A stretch of 64,000 nt of DNA from Nocardioides sp. zg-1308 (GTDB lineage: Bacteria > Actinomycetota > Actinomycetes > Propionibacteriales > Nocardioidaceae): positions 2,232,001-2,296,000 of the forward strand of contig NZ_JABJQY010000002.1 in assembly GCF_013155375.1 (NCBI RefSeq), read 5' to 3'. Positions 28,621 to 37,461 of this stretch are shown piece after piece; within the stretch, counting starts at the first letter, position 1; each line of letters starts with the position of its first letter. Below the pieces are notes generated by a model. The model was not told the DNA's origin. It saw only the letters and a program-made list of their open reading frames with translations, and made no database searches. The position numbers were made by a program, and so were the translations under genes.

Positions 28621-29340
28621 TCAGGCCCGGGCAGTCGCCCGTTCGGCGTCGTGGACGGCGTCGAGGCGATCCGGGTCGGGATTGCGGACAAGGACCAGCG
28701 AGCCGCCTCGTCCGAGGGGCTCGGTGAAGGTGGCCGTTCCCGGTGGGGAAGCCGGGTCGGCCACCGAGAGAAGACGGCCGCCGTCGGTGAGCGAGCTCCC
28801 GACGGCGGCCGTCCGGTCGTCGCGGGGCGACCACAGCTCGCGCTGGGTCAGCGTGTCGGTGGCGGGGTCGTCGTCGGTCGGCGGGTCCCAGGCGGTGAAG
28901 CCGTCCGGCTGGCCCCAGATCTCCACGCCCACGTCGTGCACGGCCGGCGGGAGCGGCTCGGCGAACCGCACGCCGAGCGGGCGCAGGCTGCAGGCGAGCA
29001 CCGGCACGTCGGCCGCGAGCGGCGCCCACGTCGCGAGCCCCTCGGGGCCGCACACCACGGCGGCCGGCTCGTCGGAGGTCGTGACCCGCAGCCCGACGGT
29101 CCAGGCGGCGCCGAGGAACACGGTCGAGAGCCAGTGCGGCGGGAGGTCGATGCGCAGCGACATGCCGCGCTCGAGGTCGGCGACGTCGGTGAGCAGTCCG
29201 GACGCCTTCGCCACCCAGTTGGCGTACGTCGTCACCGACAGCTCGACGCGCTCGTCGGTGGCGTGGTCGTAGAACGTGACCAGCGGACGCCCGGGGTCCC
29301 GCCGCAGCTGGGCGGCGAGCACCTCGGCGAAGGTCGTCAC
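28621..29340 (-). CDS. TIGR03089 family protein (truncated acyl-adenylate-enzyme-like)
   Basis: A 239-residue actinobacterial protein. The first part (TFAEVLAAQLRRDPGRPLVTFYDHATDERVELSV, then NWVAKASGLL) resembles the N-terminal subdomain of AMP-binding acyl-CoA synthetases, but the ATP-binding P-loop and the C-terminal lid are missing. So it cannot be a complete ligase. Homologues usually sit near LCP genes. Its function is unknown. The GTG at 29340 has GAGG upstream. It ends 22 bases from the amidase stop and lies 31 bases after the DUF3105 gene on the same strand, likely in one transcript. Confidence 0.75.
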   Translation of the reverse strand: MTTFAEVLAAQLRRDPGRPLVTFYDHATDERVELSVTTYANWVAKASGLLTDVADLERGMSLRIDLPPHWLSTVFLGAAWTVGLRVTTSDEPAAVVCGPEGLATWAPLAADVPVLACSLRPLGVRFAEPLPPAVHDVGVEIWGQPDGFTAWDPPTDDDPATDTLTQRELWSPRDDRTAAVGSSLTDGGRLLSVADPASPPGTATFTEPLGRGGSLVLVRNPDPDRLDAVHDAERATARA

Positions 29341-29371
29341 GGGCGGGACCTCGGCGGCCGGTGGGCGGCGC

Positions 29372-30109
29372 TCAGAGGACCGTCGGCTCGGAGGAGTCCA
29401 TGTAGGGGTAGTCCTGCAGGAACGTGTCCAGCGCCGCACCGCTGACGTCGGAGCAGTACTGCCATACGCCGACCTGCTTGGTGGGGTCGGTCTCGCCGAC
29501 ACCGCCCACGGACCAGTGCGTGAAGGCGACGTGCTGGCCCTTCGGGAAGGCCTTGCCGTCCTCGGAGGTCCACGGCACGGCCTTGAACTTGTCGCGCAGG
29601 TTGGTCGTGCTGTCGAGCTTGGAGGCGATGGCGCGCAGCTGGTCCATCTGCTCGGAGCTGTCGGCGACGGTCTCGTCGTACCAGAGGATGGTGTAGCCGT
29701 GCTCGAGGTTGTGCACGAGCTCACCGAGGTCGGGACGGTCCGAGGCGGTGTAGAGCTTGCGGTCGATCGTGTCCCACATGTTCCAGTGGGTGCCGAAGGC
29801 CGGCGGCGCGTCGGGGTAGCTCATCGGCGTGCCGACGTCGACGTGGTCCTGGTTGCCCTCGGCCGGCTTGGTGGTGACCTTCTTGCACACCGACGCCTCG
29901 GCGCCGATCTCCGACAGGGAGGCGGAGGAGTAGGCCCGCAGGTCGTACCAGTCCTTGACCGGCTTGAAGGCGGCCGCTCCCACGATCACCACGGCGACCA
30001 GGACGCAGATGCCCACGATGGCCATGCCGCGCCGGTTCTCGGAGCGGGACTGCTGGGAGCGGATGGAGTCGATGACCGCCTGCCGGTCGGTCTTTGCCTT
30101 CTTGGCCAC
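29372..30109 (-). CDS. DUF3105 membrane-anchored protein
   Basis: A 245-residue protein with a basic cytoplasmic N-terminus (MAKKAKTDRQ), one helix (AIVGICVLVAVVIVGAAAF, about 30-48) and an extracellular DUF3105 domain. The domain shows CKKV, TPMSYPDAPPAFGTHWNMW, and the conserved LVHNLEHGYTILWYDE, plus a later Cys in WQYCSDVSG. The two extracellular Cys residues may form a disulfide, and the His residues could bind metal. Function is not known. The start is a GTG at 30109 with no clear Shine-Dalgarno sequence. It precedes the TIGR03089 gene. Confidence 0.8.
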   Translation of the reverse strand: MAKKAKTDRQAVIDSIRSQQSRSENRRGMAIVGICVLVAVVIVGAAAFKPVKDWYDLRAYSSASLSEIGAEASVCKKVTTKPAEGNQDHVDVGTPMSYPDAPPAFGTHWNMWDTIDRKLYTASDRPDLGELVHNLEHGYTILWYDETVADSSEQMDQLRAIASKLDSTTNLRDKFKAVPWTSEDGKAFPKGQHVAFTHWSVGGVGETDPTKQVGVWQYCSDVSGAALDTFLQDYPYMDSSEPTVL

Positions 30110-30226
30110 GGTGCTCGGTGTCTCTCGGTCGGGGCTGGGTGATCGGGGTACGACGGGGCTGCGCGGGCAGAGTCTACGTAGTCAGGGGTGAGACGTCGCA
30201 CACGACGGTCACATCGGGCCCGCTGG

Positions 30227-31138
30227 TCAGCCCTCGGGGCGCTCTCGCTCCCAGTCCTCGGTGCGCCAGCCGTGGGCGAAGCAGACCGCGGCGACGGCCG
30301 TGCGGTCCGCGCGTTCGGGGAGGCGGTCGAGCGCGGCCGCGAGCTCCGCGGGCGGAGCGGGGTGGCCGAACGGCACCCGGTCCTCCTCGGCGCCGGCGAG
30401 CGCGCGTACGACGGCCTCGCGGGCACCCCAGCCGAAGAGGTCCCCGCCCTCGGCGCGAACCAGCGACCGCGCGCCGGGGCCGTCCTCGCCGGGCGGCAGC
30501 ACCAGGTCGCCGCGGCCGCGGACCACCGCGACGGGGCGGCGCCCGAGCTTGCCCTGGGCCAGCTCGGCAGCACCGGCGACCTCGTCGGCCACGGCCGGGA
30601 GCGTGACGGCGAGCGGGTTGCCGTGGGTGTCGGTGCGGCCGGCGAAGTCCTCGGCCACGACCAGCCCGGCGGCGCCCACGGCGATGTCGGTCTGGCCCTC
30701 GCGCCACGCCCGGCCGGCGGTGTCGGTGACGACGACGCCGACGTTGGTCCCCGCGCGGCGGTGCACCTCGGCGCGCAGCTCGCGAGCGGAGGCGTCGGGG
30801 TCGAGCGGCAGCAGCACGACCACGCCGCTCGCGACGTTGGAGGCGTCGACGCCGGCGGCCGCCATCGTCAGCCCCAGCCGGTGCCGCACGATGCGGGTGG
30901 CGCCGCGCCGGGCCACCACCCGCTCGGTCTCGTCGTCGATCGCCGCCTCGCGGTCGCCGACCCGGGTGCGGCCCTCGGCCTTGCTCACGACCTTGCTGGT
31001 CACGCAGACGATGTCGCCGTCGGCGAGGTCGGCGCCGCCGGCCAGTCCGGCCAGCACGAGGCCGGCGAGGTCGTCGCCCGCCCGCACCTCCGGGAGGCCG
31101 TCGGGTGCCCACACAACGAGGCGACCGGGGCCGGTCAT
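30227..31138 (-). CDS. cofE: Coenzyme F420-0:L-glutamate ligase
   Basis: CofE (303 residues) adds gamma-linked glutamates to F420-0 using GTP. Recognised segments are LVLAGLAGGADLADGDIVCVTSKVVSKAEGR, the metal/GTP region VVVTDTAGRAWREGQTDIAVG, and NPLAVTLPAVADEVAGAAEL. The corresponding mycobacterial FbiB has an extra C-terminal nitroreductase domain that reduces dehydro-F420-0. Here the tail is only about 70 residues and lacks that domain. The ATG overlaps the cofD stop by four bases (ATGA), so synthesis is coupled to the preceding pathway step. Confidence 0.92.
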   Translation of the reverse strand: MTGPGRLVVWAPDGLPEVRAGDDLAGLVLAGLAGGADLADGDIVCVTSKVVSKAEGRTRVGDREAAIDDETERVVARRGATRIVRHRLGLTMAAAGVDASNVASGVVVLLPLDPDASARELRAEVHRRAGTNVGVVVTDTAGRAWREGQTDIAVGAAGLVVAEDFAGRTDTHGNPLAVTLPAVADEVAGAAELAQGKLGRRPVAVVRGRGDLVLPPGEDGPGARSLVRAEGGDLFGWGAREAVVRALAGAEEDRVPFGHPAPPAELAAALDRLPERADRTAVAAVCFAHGWRTEDWERERPEG

Positions 31139-32178
31139 GCCGGCCCGTCCGCCACCAGCGCCACGGCCTCGGCCGCCATCGCCGCGGTGGCGTCGTGGTC
31201 GGTCATGAGCAGCGGCACCGCGCGGGCCCGGAGGCCGGCCCCCTCGAGCCGCCCGACGTGCGCGGCGTCGGTGGTGTCGACCAGCCAGCCGTCGAGGACG
31301 CCGCCGCGGGACCGGGCGCCGTAGTGCTCGCCGACCGCTCCGGCGCTGACCTCCACGCCGATGCTGGTCAGCATCTGCCGCGCCATGCCGTGGACGTGGG
31401 AGGCGCCGATGATGGGGGAGACCCCGACGACCGGCGCCTCCGTGGCGCGGACGGCGTCGCGGATCCCGGCGACCCCGAGGATGGTGCCGACCGAGACCAC
31501 CGGGTTCGACGGCGGCAGCACCACCAGGTCGGCGCCCGCGATCGCGTCGAGGACGCCCGGCGCCGGCGTCGCGGCGTCCTGGCCGACGACGAGCACCGCC
31601 TCGGCCGGCACCTCCGCACGCAGGCGCACCCAGTACTCCTGGAAGTGGATGACCCGGCGGCCGCTCGGGCTGGCGGGGTCCGCGACGGCGATGTGCGTCT
31701 CGACGCGGTCGTCGCTCATGGGCAGCAGCCGGACCAGGCCGCCGTGGACGTCGGCGAGCCAGCGGCGGCACAGCGCCTCGGTCACCTGCGACAGCGCGAA
31801 GCCGGCCTCGAGCATCTGCGTGCGCACGAGGTGGGTGGCGATGTCGCGGTCGCCGAGGCCGAACCACGTCGGCTCCACTCCGTACGCCTCGAGCTCGGTC
31901 CTCGCGCTCCAGGTCTCGTCGCGCCGGCCCCAGCCGCGCTCGACGTCGATCCCGTCACCGAGGGTGTACATGAGCGTGTCGAGGTCCGGGCAGACCTTGA
32001 GCCCGTGGATCCACCAGTCGTCCGCGGTGTTGGCGACGACGGTCACCTCGGTGGCGGCCGAGCCGCCCGGGACGACCCCCGAGCGCAGGCCGTGGAGGAG
32101 TCCCTGGACGAAGCGGGCACCGCCGACACCGCCGGACAGGACGGTGACGCGACGGAGCGTGGACGCGGATGATGGCAT
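31135..32178 (-). CDS. cofD: 2-phospho-L-lactate (phosphoenolpyruvate) transferase for F420
   Basis: CofD/FbiA (347 residues) transfers the phospho-lactyl or phosphoenolpyruvyl group to the deazaflavin Fo. Conserved parts are VLSGGVGGARFVQGL at the N-terminus, VVANTADDWWIHGLKVCPDLDT, GWGRRDETWSA, WFGLGDRDIATH and PPSNPVVSVGTIL. I chose the ATG at 32178 because CAGGCT lies six bases upstream and MPSSASTLRRVTVLSGG is the expected N-terminus. It is divergent from whiB2 and forms an operon with cofE, the arrangement known in mycobacteria (fbiA-fbiB beside whiB2). Confidence 0.94.
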   Translation of the reverse strand: MPSSASTLRRVTVLSGGVGGARFVQGLLHGLRSGVVPGGSAATEVTVVANTADDWWIHGLKVCPDLDTLMYTLGDGIDVERGWGRRDETWSARTELEAYGVEPTWFGLGDRDIATHLVRTQMLEAGFALSQVTEALCRRWLADVHGGLVRLLPMSDDRVETHIAVADPASPSGRRVIHFQEYWVRLRAEVPAEAVLVVGQDAATPAPGVLDAIAGADLVVLPPSNPVVSVGTILGVAGIRDAVRATEAPVVGVSPIIGASHVHGMARQMLTSIGVEVSAGAVGEHYGARSRGGVLDGWLVDTTDAAHVGRLEGAGLRARAVPLLMTDHDATAAMAAEAVALVADGPA

Positions 32179-32222
32179 AGGAACAGCCTGCCGGAAGGGG
32201 AATGGCCATATCAGATCCGGGC

Positions 32223-32252
32223 TTGACTTGCGGGGTACGACAGGCATGTAAT
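32223..32252 (+). promoter_or_regulatory. Housekeeping-type whiB promoter
   Basis: TTGACT (32223-32228) and TGTAAT (32247-32252) are separated by 18 bases, the clearest full -35/-10 pair in the window. A start near 32259 would give a leader of about 42 bases with a Shine-Dalgarno sequence. Confidence 0.65.
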
Positions 32253-32300
32253 TCCCACAGTGTCATCCAGTTCTGGACAAGGGTCGAAAGGGCGTCAGCC

Positions 32301-32558
32301 ATGAGAGCAGAACTGTTTCTCCTCGAGCCCGAGGGCGAGGAGTTCGGTTGGCAGGACCGCGCCCTGTGCGCGCAGACGGACCCGGAGGCGTTCTTCCCCG
32401 AGAAGGGCGGCTCCACCAGGGAGGCCAAGAAGGTCTGCCTGACGTGCGAGGTCCGCGACGACTGCCTCGAGTACGCCCTGATGAACGACGAGCGCTTCGG
32501 CATCTGGGGCGGGCTCTCCGAGCGCGAGCGCCGCAAGCTCAAGAAGCGCGCGGTCTGA
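32301..32558 (+). CDS. whiB2: WhiB2/WhmD-type iron-sulfur transcription regulator
   Basis: The 85-residue protein has four cysteines at 23, 46, 49 and 55 (C-x22-C-x2-C-x5-C) that ligate a [4Fe-4S] cluster, the turn GIWGG (67-71) and a basic C-terminus (RERRKLKKR) for DNA contact. The position beside cofD matches mycobacterial whiB2 (whmD), needed for septation and cell division, so I call this subclass. WhiB proteins act with the primary sigma factor. GAAAGGG lies eight bases before the ATG at 32301, and a complete -35/-10 promoter stands upstream. A T-tract terminator follows. Confidence 0.92.
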   Translation: MRAELFLLEPEGEEFGWQDRALCAQTDPEAFFPEKGGSTREAKKVCLTCEVRDDCLEYALMNDERFGIWGGLSERERRKLKKRAV

Positions 32559-32568
32559 CCGACCTCCC

Positions 32569-32591
32569 GGCCGCCCCCTCCGCGGCTTTTT
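32569..32591 (+). terminator. Rho-independent terminator of whiB2
   Basis: GCCGC and GCGGC pair around a 7-base loop, and five T residues follow directly (32587-32591). This is the only stem with a T-tract I found next to a gene end in the window. Confidence 0.7.
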
Positions 32592-32611
32592 GGCGGTGCC
32601 GAGCCCCTCGC

Positions 32612-32617
32612 TAAGGT
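32612..32617 (+). promoter_or_regulatory. -10 element of a leaderless promoter
   Basis: TAAGGT lies six bases before the GTG at 32624. Confidence 0.5.
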
Positions 32618-32623
32618 GCTCCG

Positions 32624-35548
32624 GTGTCCGTCACAGCGCTCCTCGTCACCCATGACGGGGCGCGGTGGCTCCCGGCGGTCCTCGCCGGTCTGATCGGGCA
32701 GACCCACCCGGTGGACCGTGTCGTGGCCGTCGACACCACGAGCCGCGACGACAGCGTCACCCTCGTCCGCGAGGCGCTCGACCGCGTCGGTCCCGCCGGC
32801 CCGCAGGTCGCCCTCGACGTCGTCCCCGGCTCGACGAGCTATCCCGCGGCCGTGCGCCACGGCCTCGACATGGTGCCGACCGCGGCTGCGGGGGAGGACC
32901 TCGACGAGTGGGTGTGGCTGCTCCACGACGACAGCAACCCCGAGCCGACCGCGCTGGCCGCCCTGCTGGCCGCGGCGCATGAGCACCCCGAGGCGGCCGT
33001 CCTCGGGCCCAAGCTCCGCGAGTGGCCCTCGCTGCGCCGCCTCCTCGAGGTCGGCCTCACGATCAGCGGCACGGGCCGGCGCGAGACCGGCCTCGAGCGC
33101 GGCGAGTACGACCAGGGCCAGCACGACGCCGTGCGCGAGGTCCTCGCGGTCAACACCGCCGGCATGCTCGTACGACGACGCGTGCTCGAGGCGCTCGGCG
33201 GCCTCGACGAGGAGCTGCCGATCTTCGGCAACGACATCGACTTCGGCTGGCGCGCCGCCCAGGCCGGCCACCGCACGCTAGTGGTGCCGCAGGCGGTGGT
33301 GTTCCACGCGGAGGCTGCACACCGCGGCGTGCGCCGCACCCCGCTCACCGGGCGCCACACCCACTACCAGGAGCGGCGCGCCGCGCTGTTCACCTCGTTG
33401 GCCAACGTGTCTTCGCGCGGCTTCGCCTGGCAGTACGTCCGGCTCTTCACGGGCTCGCTGCTGCGGGTGCTCGGCTTCCTCGCCGTGCGCTCGGTGGGGG
33501 AGGCGCTCGACGAGCTGGCCGCCGTGCTGTCCGTGCACGGCCGTCCCCGGCACGTGCTCGCCGCCCGGCGCGAACGGGCCCGCCGTCGTGAGGGCGAGCC
33601 GTCCGACGTACGCCGCCTGCTGGCGCCGACGTGGCTGCCCTACCGCCACGGCCTCGACTTCGTCACCGACCTGGCCTCCGCCGCGACGAGCCAGGCCGCC
33701 GACGTGGCCGAGCGGCGACGGCTGGCGAAGGACCCCCAGGCCTCGACCAGCCGCGAGGAGCGCGGGAGCTCCGCGTCCTCGGGCGAGGACGACGAGGACG
33801 CCTACCTCACCGACACGGGGCTGGTCGCCCGGTTCTTCACCAACCCCGTGGCCGTGGTGCTCGTGCTGTTCGGCGTGCTCGCGCTGGTCGCGGGGCGCGA
33901 GGCGTTCGGCTCCATCACGGGCGGCGCGCTGTCCCCGGTGCCCTCCGCGGCGGGGGACTGGTGGCGGCTGCACACCGCGACCTGGCACCCGCTCGGCACC
34001 GGCACCGACGTCCCCGCCCCGGCCTACGTCCTGCCCTTCGCGGTGGCCGCCTCGGTGCTGCTCGGCCACACCGGCGCGGTGGTCTCCGCACTGATGCTGC
34101 TGGCCGTGCCCGTCGCCGCCTGGGGCGCGTGGCGCCTGCTCAAGGTCGTCGGGCACCTCGTGGACCCGCTCGGACTGCCGCGCTGGCTGGTGGTGTGGGG
34201 AGCGCTCACCTACGCGCTGGTGCCGGTCACCTCCGGCGCGTGGAGCGAGGGACGGTTCGGCACGGTCGCCGTGGCGGCGCTGCTGCCGTGGGCCGCCCAC
34301 GCCGCGCTCGGCTTCGTCGACCCCGACCGCGACCGCCGCTGGCGCGCCGCGTGGCGCACCGCTCTCCTCCTCGCCCTCGGTGCCGCCTTCGTGCCGGGAC
34401 TGTGGCTCTTCGCCCTGCTCGCCACCGCCGTGGTGCTCGGCGGCGCCGCCGTCATCGCCCCACGGCTCCTGCGGGAGCGGGACAGCTGGGGACCACCGGT
34501 GGTGGCGGTCGCGGCGACGCCGGTGCTGCTCGCGCCGTGGCTGGTGCCGCTGCTCACCACGGGGTCCGCGGCGGGCCTGCTCCTGGAGGCCGGCCGGCTG
34601 ACGGTCGACCGGGTCACCTTCGAGGGCCTGGTCACCGGGCGGCTCAACGACCTCGGGGCGCCGTGGTGGCTCGGCGTGGTGCTCGGCCTGCTGGCCTTCG
34701 CCGCGCTCGTGCCGCGGCGTACGCGCGTGCCCGTGGTCATCTGCTGGCTCGTCGCGCTGGCCGCCGCCGTGGTCTCCGGCGCCCTCTCGCACGTGACCCT
34801 CGACCTGCCCTCGGTCACCACGCGACCCAGCCTGGGCCTCTTCGTGGTCATCCTGCAGGGCACCTCGGTCGTGGCGGTCGTGCTGGGCGCAGACGCCTAC
34901 CTGCGCCGCCTCGACGAGCACCACCCGGTCTGGCAGCGCGTGCTGGCCACCGCGCTGGCGGTCGTGGCGGCCGCCGTCCCGCTCGGCGGGCTCGGCTGGT
35001 GGCTCACCACCCCCGACAACGCGATGGCCCGCGAGGCCGAGCAGGCGGTGCCGGTCTACATGCAGCAGAGCTCGCTCACCGGCGAGGAGCACGGCGTGCT
35101 CGTGCTCTCCGGCTCGGTGGAGGACGGCATCACCTACCGGATCCGGCGCGAGGACGGCACCACCGTGGGCGAGGACGAGATCCTGACCCTCGCCGACGAG
35201 GACGAGGAGATGACCGAGGAGGTCCGGGCGCTCGTCTCCTCGCCGACCCCCGCCGTGGTCGCCGCGCTCGGCGACCGCGGGGTCGAGTACGTCGTCCTCA
35301 GCTCGCCGGCCGACGGCTCGGTGTCGTCCCTCCTCGACGCCACCGCCGGCCTCGAGCAGGCCAGCGCGGAGGACCGCAGCATGCGGGCCTGGCGCGTCGA
35401 CCGCCCGCTCGACGCCACCACCCTCGACCGGCCCCGGTCCTGGTGGCGCACCGCGCTGATGGTGCTGCAGGGACTGGCCGTCGTGGTCGCCCTCGTCCTC
35501 GCCGCCCCGACCGTGCGGCAGCGCCGCGAGAGGGGGAGCGATGTCTGA
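32624..35548 (+). CDS. Large GT2 glycosyltransferase fused to a multi-span membrane domain
   Basis: A 974-residue protein. The N-terminal 300 residues are a GT2 domain (TALLVTHDGARWLPAVLAGL, WLLHDDSNPEP, LPIFGNDIDFGWRAAQAGH). After a charged linker (about 310-390, with SSGEDDEDAY) come about 12 membrane helices, and then an extracellular module (about 800-930) and a last helix. The form is that of actinobacterial wall-polysaccharide glycosyltransferases that use lipid-linked donors or translocate product, but the substrate is unknown. The GTG at 32624 is set by TAAGGT six bases upstream. The next gene overlaps its 3' end by eight bases. Confidence 0.8.
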   Translation: MSVTALLVTHDGARWLPAVLAGLIGQTHPVDRVVAVDTTSRDDSVTLVREALDRVGPAGPQVALDVVPGSTSYPAAVRHGLDMVPTAAAGEDLDEWVWLLHDDSNPEPTALAALLAAAHEHPEAAVLGPKLREWPSLRRLLEVGLTISGTGRRETGLERGEYDQGQHDAVREVLAVNTAGMLVRRRVLEALGGLDEELPIFGNDIDFGWRAAQAGHRTLVVPQAVVFHAEAAHRGVRRTPLTGRHTHYQERRAALFTSLANVSSRGFAWQYVRLFTGSLLRVLGFLAVRSVGEALDELAAVLSVHGRPRHVLAARRERARRREGEPSDVRRLLAPTWLPYRHGLDFVTDLASAATSQAADVAERRRLAKDPQASTSREERGSSASSGEDDEDAYLTDTGLVARFFTNPVAVVLVLFGVLALVAGREAFGSITGGALSPVPSAAGDWWRLHTATWHPLGTGTDVPAPAYVLPFAVAASVLLGHTGAVVSALMLLAVPVAAWGAWRLLKVVGHLVDPLGLPRWLVVWGALTYALVPVTSGAWSEGRFGTVAVAALLPWAAHAALGFVDPDRDRRWRAAWRTALLLALGAAFVPGLWLFALLATAVVLGGAAVIAPRLLRERDSWGPPVVAVAATPVLLAPWLVPLLTTGSAAGLLLEAGRLTVDRVTFEGLVTGRLNDLGAPWWLGVVLGLLAFAALVPRRTRVPVVICWLVALAAAVVSGALSHVTLDLPSVTTRPSLGLFVVILQGTSVVAVVLGADAYLRRLDEHHPVWQRVLATALAVVAAAVPLGGLGWWLTTPDNAMAREAEQAVPVYMQQSSLTGEEHGVLVLSGSVEDGITYRIRREDGTTVGEDEILTLADEDEEMTEEVRALVSSPTPAVVAALGDRGVEYVVLSSPADGSVSSLLDATAGLEQASAEDRSMRAWRVDRPLDATTLDRPRSWWRTALMVLQGLAVVVALVLAAPTVRQRRERGSDV

Positions 35549-36941
35549 GCCCACTCCCGATCCCGCGCCTACTCCGGGCGGCCGGCGTCGCGTCGCCGAG
35601 GCGAGCCGCCGCCCGTCGCCGGTGACCCTGCTCGCCGTGCTGATCCCGCTGCTCACGGTGGCGGCGCTCGCCCTGGTCCGGCCCGCGCAGACCCCCGCGA
35701 CGACCTATGACCCCGCCGGCGCACCGCTCGACCGGTCGACCGCCGTGTGCCCGGCCCGGCTGCCCGGCGCCGACGAGCTGCGCCTCGGCAGCACCGGCCT
35801 CGCGTCCGGCGACCTCACCCTGCGCGTGGGCCGCGAGGAGGACACCGAGGCCCTCACCGACGGCGTCGCCTCCCGGCGCGAGCGGTCCGCGGTCGTCGTC
35901 GGCGCCACCGGCGACCTCGCCGCGGGCCTCGTCGTCTCGCGCTCGGCCGCCGGGTCGGCCATCGGCTGCGCCCCGCCGGAGCCGGAGCGCTGGTTCACCG
36001 GCCTCGGCGCGTCGGCCGAGCACGCCTCGACCCTCACGCTGGTCAACCCCGACCGGGGACCCGCCGTCGCCGACGTGACGGTGTGGGACGGCAGCGGCGT
36101 CGTCGACGTCCCCGCCCTGCGCGGCGTCCGCGTGCCCGGGGGCGGCTCGGCCACCTTCGACCTGTCCGAGGTCGCGCCCAACCGCGACGCTCTCGCGATG
36201 CAGGTCCTCGTGTCGCGTGGCCGGCTCGGCGCGAGCGTGGTCGACGTGCTGGACCCCGTCGGCCGCGACCGCCCGGTGCGCGAGTGGCTGCCCGGCCAGG
36301 CCGCGCCCGCCACGACGTCGTACGTCCTCGGCGTCGGGACGACGCCGGCCGACCGCACGCTGACGCTGGCCAACCCGGGCGACTCACAGGTGCGGGTGGC
36401 GTTGGAGCTGGTCAGCGAGGAGAGCGAGTTCGCGCCGTCGGGCTTCGAGGAGGTGACCCTGGCGCCGGCGTCGGTCACCGAGGTGGACCTCGGCGGCGTG
36501 CTGCGCGGCCGCACGGCCCGCGGCGTGCAGGCGCTGCGGCTGGAGGCGACCGGTCCGGTCACGGCCGCCCTGCGCAACCGCACCGACGGTGACCTCGCGC
36601 TCGCCGTGGCGGGTGATGCGGTGGCGAGCGAGACGGCCGTCGCGGTGCCGGCCGGCGCGAAGCGCCTCGTCGTGGCCGGCGCGACCGCAGCGGGCGTCCT
36701 CACCCTCCGGGCGTGGGACGAGGACGGCGACCCGGTGGTGCGGGAGCGGCGCGTCGAGCTGGCGCCCGCCACCGCGGCGCGCATCCGGATGCCCGACGAG
36801 GCCGTGCTGGCGCAGGTGACGCTCGAGCGGACGGAGGCGGTCGTGTCGCTGGAGGTCAGCGACCGCGGGCTGTCCGTGCTGCCGATGGCGCAGCTGGTCA
36901 CGACCAGCCAGGTGCCGGACGTACGACCGGCACGGCGCTGA
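35541..36941 (+). CDS. DUF5719 secreted or membrane-anchored protein
   Basis: A 466-residue protein with an N-terminal signal anchor (SPVTLLAVLIPLLTVAALALV, about 26-46). Beta-rich repeats follow, reading as Ig-like modules (LTLVNPDRGPAVADVTVWDG; LTLANPGDSQVRVALELV; VTEVDLGGVL). Two Cys residues (near 70 and 144) could form a disulfide. The family occurs in actinobacteria directly after the large GT2 gene. The eight-base overlap with it argues that the two products act together on the cell surface. No catalytic motif is visible, so a structural or scaffold role is more likely than an enzymatic one. Confidence 0.72.
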   Translation: MSEPTPDPAPTPGGRRRVAEASRRPSPVTLLAVLIPLLTVAALALVRPAQTPATTYDPAGAPLDRSTAVCPARLPGADELRLGSTGLASGDLTLRVGREEDTEALTDGVASRRERSAVVVGATGDLAAGLVVSRSAAGSAIGCAPPEPERWFTGLGASAEHASTLTLVNPDRGPAVADVTVWDGSGVVDVPALRGVRVPGGGSATFDLSEVAPNRDALAMQVLVSRGRLGASVVDVLDPVGRDRPVREWLPGQAAPATTSYVLGVGTTPADRTLTLANPGDSQVRVALELVSEESEFAPSGFEEVTLAPASVTEVDLGGVLRGRTARGVQALRLEATGPVTAALRNRTDGDLALAVAGDAVASETAVAVPAGAKRLVVAGATAAGVLTLRAWDEDGDPVVRERRVELAPATAARIRMPDEAVLAQVTLERTEAVVSLEVSDRGLSVLPMAQLVTTSQVPDVRPARR

Positions 36942-36959
36942 GCCCGGCGCCGGGAGACG

Positions 36960-37412
36960 TCAGTCGGTGTAGCGCTCGTCGACCTGCCCGGGCGTGAGCC
37001 CCAGCAGCTCGGCGAGCTGCTCGACCACGACCGTGTGCACCATCGCCTCGAGCTCGTCACGGCTGGTGGCGCGGTGCTCGATGGGGCGTCGGAAGAGCAC
37101 CAGCCGGGTCGGGTCGGTGCCCTTGCCGCGCACCAGGGACGACAGCGGCACGGTCTCGTCGCCCCAGTCGTCGGGCAGCATCGGGGCGTCCTCGACGGCG
37201 TACTCCACGAGCCCGAGGTGGCGCTGCCAGCGCTCGTCGAGCGGTGTGACGACGTCCAGCACGAGCTGGTCGAAGCGCTGCCGCGCGGTGCGCACGGCCG
37301 GGGTGCCGGGCTCCGGGGGCAGGATGCCCGGTCCGCGCATCCCGCGACCGCGGCGGTCGCGGGTCCTGCGCCGGGTCCCGGGAGCCTCGGCCGGGGTGCT
37401 GACGTCGTCCAC
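36960..37412 (-). CDS. Zincin-like metallopeptidase family protein with degenerate active site
   Basis: The 150-residue protein matches the small actinobacterial metallopeptidase family found next to DUF3499 and whiB2. Basic N-terminal 45 residues (GTRRRTRDRRGRGM) precede the domain, with VEYAVEDAPMLPDDWGDETVPLSSL and LFRRPIEH. Where active members have HExxH, this one reads VEQLA (130-134, in VHTVVVEQLAELLGL). The Glu is kept but both His are gone, so zinc catalysis is doubtful. The GTG at 37412 follows TAGGCT by six bases. The gene is divergent from the DUF3499 gene over 49 bases carrying both promoters. Confidence 0.75.
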   Translation of the reverse strand: MDDVSTPAEAPGTRRRTRDRRGRGMRGPGILPPEPGTPAVRTARQRFDQLVLDVVTPLDERWQRHLGLVEYAVEDAPMLPDDWGDETVPLSSLVRGKGTDPTRLVLFRRPIEHRATSRDELEAMVHTVVVEQLAELLGLTPGQVDERYTD

Positions 37413-37448
37413 GCCGCGAGCCTAAGCGCCGCTCGTGCGTGGGGCGGG

Positions 37449-37454
37449 TAGCGT
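37449..37454 (+). promoter_or_regulatory. -10 element of leaderless DUF3499 promoter
   Basis: TAGCGT lies seven bases before the GTG at 37462. The opposing TAGGCT for the metallopeptidase gene is at 37424-37419 on the minus strand, so two leaderless promoters stand back to back. Confidence 0.5.
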
Positions 37455-37461
37455 CGGCGCC

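Noticed and set aside
36943..36954. Perfect palindrome cccggcgccggg between convergent stops
   Set aside because: No loop and no T-tract; such GC palindromes are common by chance at this base composition.
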